This document shows positions 58,961 through 64,000 of a stretch of DNA of 64,000 nt, in pieces; position 1 is the first letter of the stretch, and each line of letters begins with the position of its first letter. Position numbers and translations under genes: made by a program. Location: contig CM060854.1 in NCBI GenBank assembly GCA_030737835.1, forward strand, positions 13,041,547-13,105,546. The letters are read 5' to 3'. A model generated the notes under the pieces. The model ran no database searches. It was not told where the DNA came from and was given only the letters and a program-made list of their open reading frames with translations. This DNA is from Acorus gramineus (lineage: Eukaryota; Streptophyta; Magnoliopsida; Acorales; Acoraceae).

Positions 58961-61900
58961 GGCTTGATATTTATCTGTCTATACATTTGATTGCCGACAC
59001 CGACCAAGTGGTCGCCATTGGCTCTTGCGCGCCAGTGCTCAACTTCGTCTGGTTGTGAGGGAGTCAACATAGACTTTTTTTTGGTGAACTGTTTGTGTGG
59101 TTTTTCTGCCTCTTTTAATTCCTTTTTGAGGTGTTCAATTTTTTTGCTTTGTCATCATTTGAGGTTGTTCATGTAGAGTTTGAAGAACAGTTGTATACTT
59201 GAAAAGGTAAATGAAACTCCACCCATGCAATAAAGTTATACGAGCAGTTGATCCTGTAGTGTAATGAGGGGATTCAGCATTCAGAAGATAAATTAGCTAC
59301 TATTTGAGGCCTGCCTTGGCTGGCCCAGCACTAAAAAACAAGCCATTTAAGACCATTATCGGACCAGTAACTTTTTAATATCACTGGTTGATGTGCATGT
59401 GTGTTGCACATGAATTGCTTCTGTTGTGATATGATGGATGAGTACTGATTGAGACATAATTTATTTATAATTAATATGATTTATTTATAATTATTAGATC
59501 GATAGTGAGAAGTTTTTTTTAACACAAGTATAATGATTAGATTTCAATTTATAACTTGAATACTGTAAATATGAATATAAATATAAAACTTATAAAAGAC
59601 AATACATTCATGTGAAGTCTAATTATAAAAGAGAATGAACAATAAGAACATTGAAGAATATACAATTATGAGCTAAATTAAAAATGCCCCCAAAAAATAA
59701 ATAAATGGAACATTCCTAGAATTGAAAATGTTTAACAAGGCAAAAACATGAAACTCCATCATCAGACATTTAAATTTTTTGAAGAACTCAATACGGTCCC
59801 AGGTCACAACATATGTGCATGGAAGTAAAAAGGTTTGACAAACTTCATACGAATTGAATATCACTTCCCAAACATTCTTCAACATAAAAAGTTAGTGGAA
59901 TTAATCTATTATTGGAAGGTATGTTAACAGTGCTCAAATATCCATTCCTATGATCCGAAAATTTCAAGCCAGAGATTGAACAAATAACGTCACGAAATTT
60001 TTTAAAGAACAAGTCTAGATGTTCATCGACTTAATCACTTGTTACATAGTAATATAAACAAGCCCAATCAAACCTTTTTAAGATCAGCTAGAATCAAAGG
60101 GGCTTCCACTTCTGCATATAATAGAAGTTCCCTTCAAGGCAAATTCCAGTTTAGCAATATCAATTTCCATTTCTTCCTTCTCCTTCAGCCATGACTACTA
60201 TAGTGCCTCCACCCAAGCTCTCGTTTGTTGTGCATGGCAAGTTGATTCAGAAGAAAGTTTGAATGAATAACATATGAAGAGACCTTACTGAATGCTAGAT
60301 GAATTATTTGAGGATTGAGACAACTGTTTAAATATTTAATATTTAAGACTTAAAAATAGAAAAAACAATTTTTTAGTTAAAGCAAATAGATTGATATGTA
60401 ATTAATTTTTAATATGTCAAAAACTATGAACCTTAAAAAGATAATATTATGATGTGTGCGTGCGGTGTAGTAAAGTGAAAAGGTTTCTTACAAATGAAGA
60501 TCTATGGTGCATGAATGTAAACATGCATTTCAAATAACTTCTGCTGGGTGATTTTTAGAGCTGTGATGCTTCAAATTTTGTTACTGAACAAATGATCTAT
60601 ATTACCTATAAAATTACCAATGCACATTATTGAACAAATGAAACCAAAAAATAAATAAATAAATCTAATAAGCAATCACAGAAAAAATTATCCAACTAAA
60701 TTTCTTTTTCCTTTATTCCCTATCTGATTTCATATCCAAACAAATCCATAAGTAAAAAATTTTAAAAAAATGTTACAAGTGTCATAACTGACCAGTTGTA
60801 TGATAGAGCTAATAATGGTACACCATATAAGAATGCTTCCCGTACACCAGCTATTGTCCTAGAGTAGACACTCCATGTTCAGAAATGAAAGTTACCATCA
60901 AAGTATAATCAGAAGTCACAATCACATCCAAAGCGAGAGAAGAAAAAAAAATTGTTGTTTGGAGTAACTACTAATATCATATTCTAAATACCTCCATATT
61001 TATTATCTATTATTCTGCATATCTTACTACAATGTTGTTTGTTAGACTTGTGTAGACAACAAGTGTTTATTCAAAACTAAAATTGAGTTGATATCATCAA
61101 TCAATATCTTAGAACAATGGATGATGTCATTACCATTAATACTCATCAGATGTTGGATATCCCTAATAAGAATCCAAGGAAAATATATACCTGAAAAGAA
61201 ATCAATTGGAGATCATCATTTTGTCTTTAAGAAATGCAATTCTCTAATATAAAAACCCCATGTGCCAACGACTGAAGTTGGAGTAGCTTGGCTTGATAGT
61301 ATTCCCAATAAATGGAGATGAAAAGAAATAGAAAAAACTAAGCAATTGTCAGATGAAATGAAGACAAGACACCCCACCACCACAGCAAACATACCATGCC
61401 GTGAATGCTCATGTGGATAATGATATATACATGGGTCAAAATTGTTCGGACACACTCCATTTTCAGAGTTGCCAACAATGGACTCACTGACTGCATACTA
61501 TCTCAATGAAATACTAATGTGCAGTTCATATCACTTCACATAGTTGCTAAAACAGAAACCAAAATCTCCTGTAAACAGAAAAAAATTCCCAAACATCAAG
61601 TTCTGTATTAAGGGATGGAAATAAAAGCAATAATGTCAATAATCAACATTTAGATGACTTAGGTTAGGAATGGCATAGATTCGGATGAACCACATTAAAT
61701 AAAATTCCCTCTAGTGCAAGCATATAAGAAATTAAAATGGAGGTGGAATTAAGCAGAGATCATACAATAAATAATAGAAAATCAAATGTATCACTTTAAA
61801 GACATTCAATGTCTGTGTATTAGTATGGGAACCAATCCAAAAAAAAAAATGTCTCTGTTTTAGTATGGGAACCAAAAAGGACCTAACTTGTATTATATCA

Positions 61901-62551
61901 TTCAGTAGTGGATCATAATTGCAGCACACAAAAAGATGGATATGAAAAAAATACTTACACTTTAATTGAAAGAACTCAGGATGTATTTTGAAGTAATGTT
62001 TGATGTCCGAGAAGATGCAAGAAAGAAAAATAAACACATACACTATGTAACTGCCTATAATTATTACAATTGTCATAACCATCAGTACATTTTGAAGCAT
62101 AATTTCCACACATATGGTTCAAAGCAAGACTCAAATGGATCTTCAATCTACATCATACTGGTAGACAATTAGACTGATTCAACCAAGGATCCAGGTTTGC
62201 TAAAAAAAATGAATAGATTGTTATTAAACATGATTTTCTCTCCTACCAACATAATGAAAAACAGAGTAAATGAATACCTGGCAGTCTAAATCTATCAAGT
62301 AACAAAATGAAAGGCTTTGTCTTCCACCAACCTGTTGAACGCTGAATCTGCAACTGCTGGGAGCATAAAAGAACAGCACTGGAAGAGTTAGAATTTAAGA
62401 AAATATACATGTTCTATTGAACAAGTATTAGAATCAAAGCCCACATCAAACATGACTTGCCACCACCAACATAATGAAAACCAATCGCATTGCAAATAAT
62501 TGGCAAAGTTTAAACATTTTCTAAAAAATAAGAAAAAAAAGTCAGATAAAA
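58961..62551. other. AT-rich region without a recognised gene
   Basis: It contains the AP-4 beta 3' UTR (to about 59240) and then about 3.3 kb of AT-rich DNA. Scattered short minus-strand frames, for example at 59885-59673, 61455-61216 and 60190-60091 (KEKEEMEIDIAKLEFALKG), do not resemble a protein I know. Some look like exons of a decayed or unknown minus-strand gene, but I cannot support a model. Confidence 0.5.
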
Positions 62552-63460
62552 CACACATCAGAGCATCCACAAACTAACCCAACTCAAAAAATCATAATTG
62601 GTACAAAAAATATATATAAGAGAGAAAAGCGTACTGGGCAGGGAGCGATTTTGTTGGGCCAGACAAAAAAAAATATGAGCAGTCTAACAAAATCTACAAT
62701 CATAGACAAAAATGAATCCACCTTGGGAGATAAAGTGACAAATGTAGAAGGAAATGGGCAAAAATATTAAAAATTCCATTTGAAAAACCGCATTATCCAT
62801 TTCATTACTAAATGCATTAAAATAAATTGTCTAAACCCACAGCAGAACATCAACAAGCTTACCCTATTCAAAAACCAAGTGGCAATATACAAAAAAATAA
62901 AAAATTATAAGAGTGAAAGGGAATTGGGCGGGGAGCAATTTTGTTGGGTTATAAAAAAAAAAAATGAACATTTGTAAGACAATCTAACTAAATCCATAAC
63001 CAAACACACAAAAGAACACACCTTCAAAGTCCCAAGCAACAACCGTAGAGGAAAATGGGCAAATAAAGAACAAAATATTGAAAAAATGAATTTGGACAAC
63101 CACATAATCCATTTCATGTCTAAATACATTAAGCCAAAAAATTGTGAAAACCTACATCAGAACATCCACAAAGTAACCTTACTGAAAAACATAATGAGTG
63201 GAACCAAACCCTAAAATTTCATAACAAATAAGGGGATCTGGGCGGGGAGTAGTGTCTTTGTTGGGCGGGGAAAAAAATTTGGAACATTTTGAAGGAAATC
63301 TATGAAAATCCATAACCAGTAACACAAAGGAACCCACCTTCGAAGTCCCTAGTAACAACTGAAGAAGTAGAAAAACAGACAAACAAGAGTGGACAGAGCG
63401 TGGAATACAAGCATCCGGCATTTTGGCGAAGATGTGGGAGTCGCATCTGAGAGGGGAAGG
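62552..63460 (-). repeat. Degenerate tandem array, three units of about 290-315 bp
   Basis: Three anchors repeat in the same order. CAGARCATCMACAAR occurs at about 62556, 62842 and 63155. GGGCGGGGAGYARTKT or close variants occur at 62637, 62927 and 63240. The CACCTT..AAGTCCC..AGYAACAAC block occurs at about 62722 (weak), 63020 and 63337. On the minus strand units 2 and 3 give related peptides (LLLGTLKVCSFVCLVMDLVR / LLLGTSKVGSFVLLVMDFHR). Confidence 0.75.
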
Positions 63461-64000
63461 CGAAGGGTCACAACGTTTCAATGAGGTGCGGTTTCGGCAA
63501 TGAACGATGAGGGAGGGATGTTTGAAATATCGTATGTTATTTGTGAATAATAATTATCATCTGGGACAGAGATGAAATTTGCAAAATTGAAAAGGTTATT
63601 TCCGTCAATTGAATGTTTTGTTGGGATCCGTGTTTTTATAATAATAACTAATTGAGGCACATGTGCGTTGCACATGAATTTTTTTTGTTGATAATTTAAT
63701 AAATAAGATATTTAATTATATAAATATGTAAAAATGATAAGTCCTAAATTTAGATTGAACTCTAGATCATTACAAGTTTGTTATGATTCTTGTCCAATTT
63801 GTTTTTGAAGAGAGGGAGAAGAAGATCTAGAAAAACATATATGAACTTAATTTCATGATTTTGCATGATAATATGAAAAAAGAGAACCCCCAGAGAGAGA
63901 TTATGATGAAGATGGAGGCTAAATAGTTGTACAAACATAATGTATTTATGATAATGTATTTATCGTGATATGGATCGAAATGAAAATTTAAAAATTGAAT
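63461..64000. other. Terminal 540 bp, nothing recognised
   Basis: AT-rich sequence with no coding similarity. It contains the CATGTGCGTTGCACATG palindrome at 63660-63676 discussed in the findings. Confidence 0.5.

Noticed and set aside
59673..60010. Possible B3-type DNA-binding domain on the minus strand (NVWEVIFNS ... TWDRIEFFKKF)
   Set aside because: The resemblance to the W-x-V ... W-x-x-F pattern is weak, needs frame changes, and has no clear upstream exon.
60091..60190. Possible coiled-coil exon KEKEEMEIDIAKLEFALKG on the minus strand
   Set aside because: An AG acceptor-like site precedes it, but no partner exon or family could be found.

Overview
This window is nuclear DNA from a flowering plant. 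Four protein-coding genes have plant-type GT-AG introns, all match families known across land plants, and a deep block of nested LTR retrotransposons and LINE debris separates the gene-rich parts. The species cannot be named from the sequence. The very GC-rich first exon of the AP-4 beta gene against AT-rich introns and intergenic DNA is a weak hint only. No operon, CRISPR array or prokaryotic feature is present, and I recognised no tRNA or rRNA gene.

Layout. 1-5341: a retrotransposon block. A decayed minus-strand Ty3/gypsy element of the Tat/Retand type (5' LTR at its right edge) is cut at 1138/1139 by the plus-oriented LTR of another element. 6389-25220: a gene island with a 12-exon FKBP-TPR co-chaperone of the ROF1/ROF2 type (minus), a divergently oriented 4-exon ribosomal protein eL37 gene (plus), and a 15-exon ER-type PXA-PX-nexin-C sorting nexin (minus). 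25.2-28.9 kb: AT-rich intergenic DNA with local tandem repeats. 28.9-52.3 kb: the repeat block. It holds two solo LTRs with intact 5-bp target duplications, a chromovirus (Tekay-like) element with gag kept and most of pol deleted, an oppositely oriented full LTR inside its 3' LTR, further LTR fragments, and a LINE split by one of the solo LTRs. 53024-58960: a 10-exon AP-4 complex beta subunit gene (plus). 59.0-64.0 kb: AT-rich DNA with no recognisable gene, including a degenerate 300-bp tandem array.

All four gene models were joined by hand. Every exon junction keeps frame and uses GT-AG, and the resulting lengths (557, 95, 1144 and 842 residues) fit their families. The genes do not form a pathway. 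The sorting nexin and AP-4 beta both belong to endomembrane trafficking, while the FKBP and eL37 share an intergenic promoter region of 775 bp.

The most interesting unexplained signals are in the repeats. Several LTRs of different sequence, in both orientations, share one conserved box (consensus CTGAGCGTGTGGCTCACCCC). A cluster of near-perfect 26-28 bp palindromes built on GGGCGGCTAGTT lies in 32.9-34.5 kb. The chromovirus LTRs carry a roughly 500-bp extremely GC-rich block. The first FKBP domain of the co-chaperone has lost several ligand-pocket residues. I found no convincing new multi-gene system.
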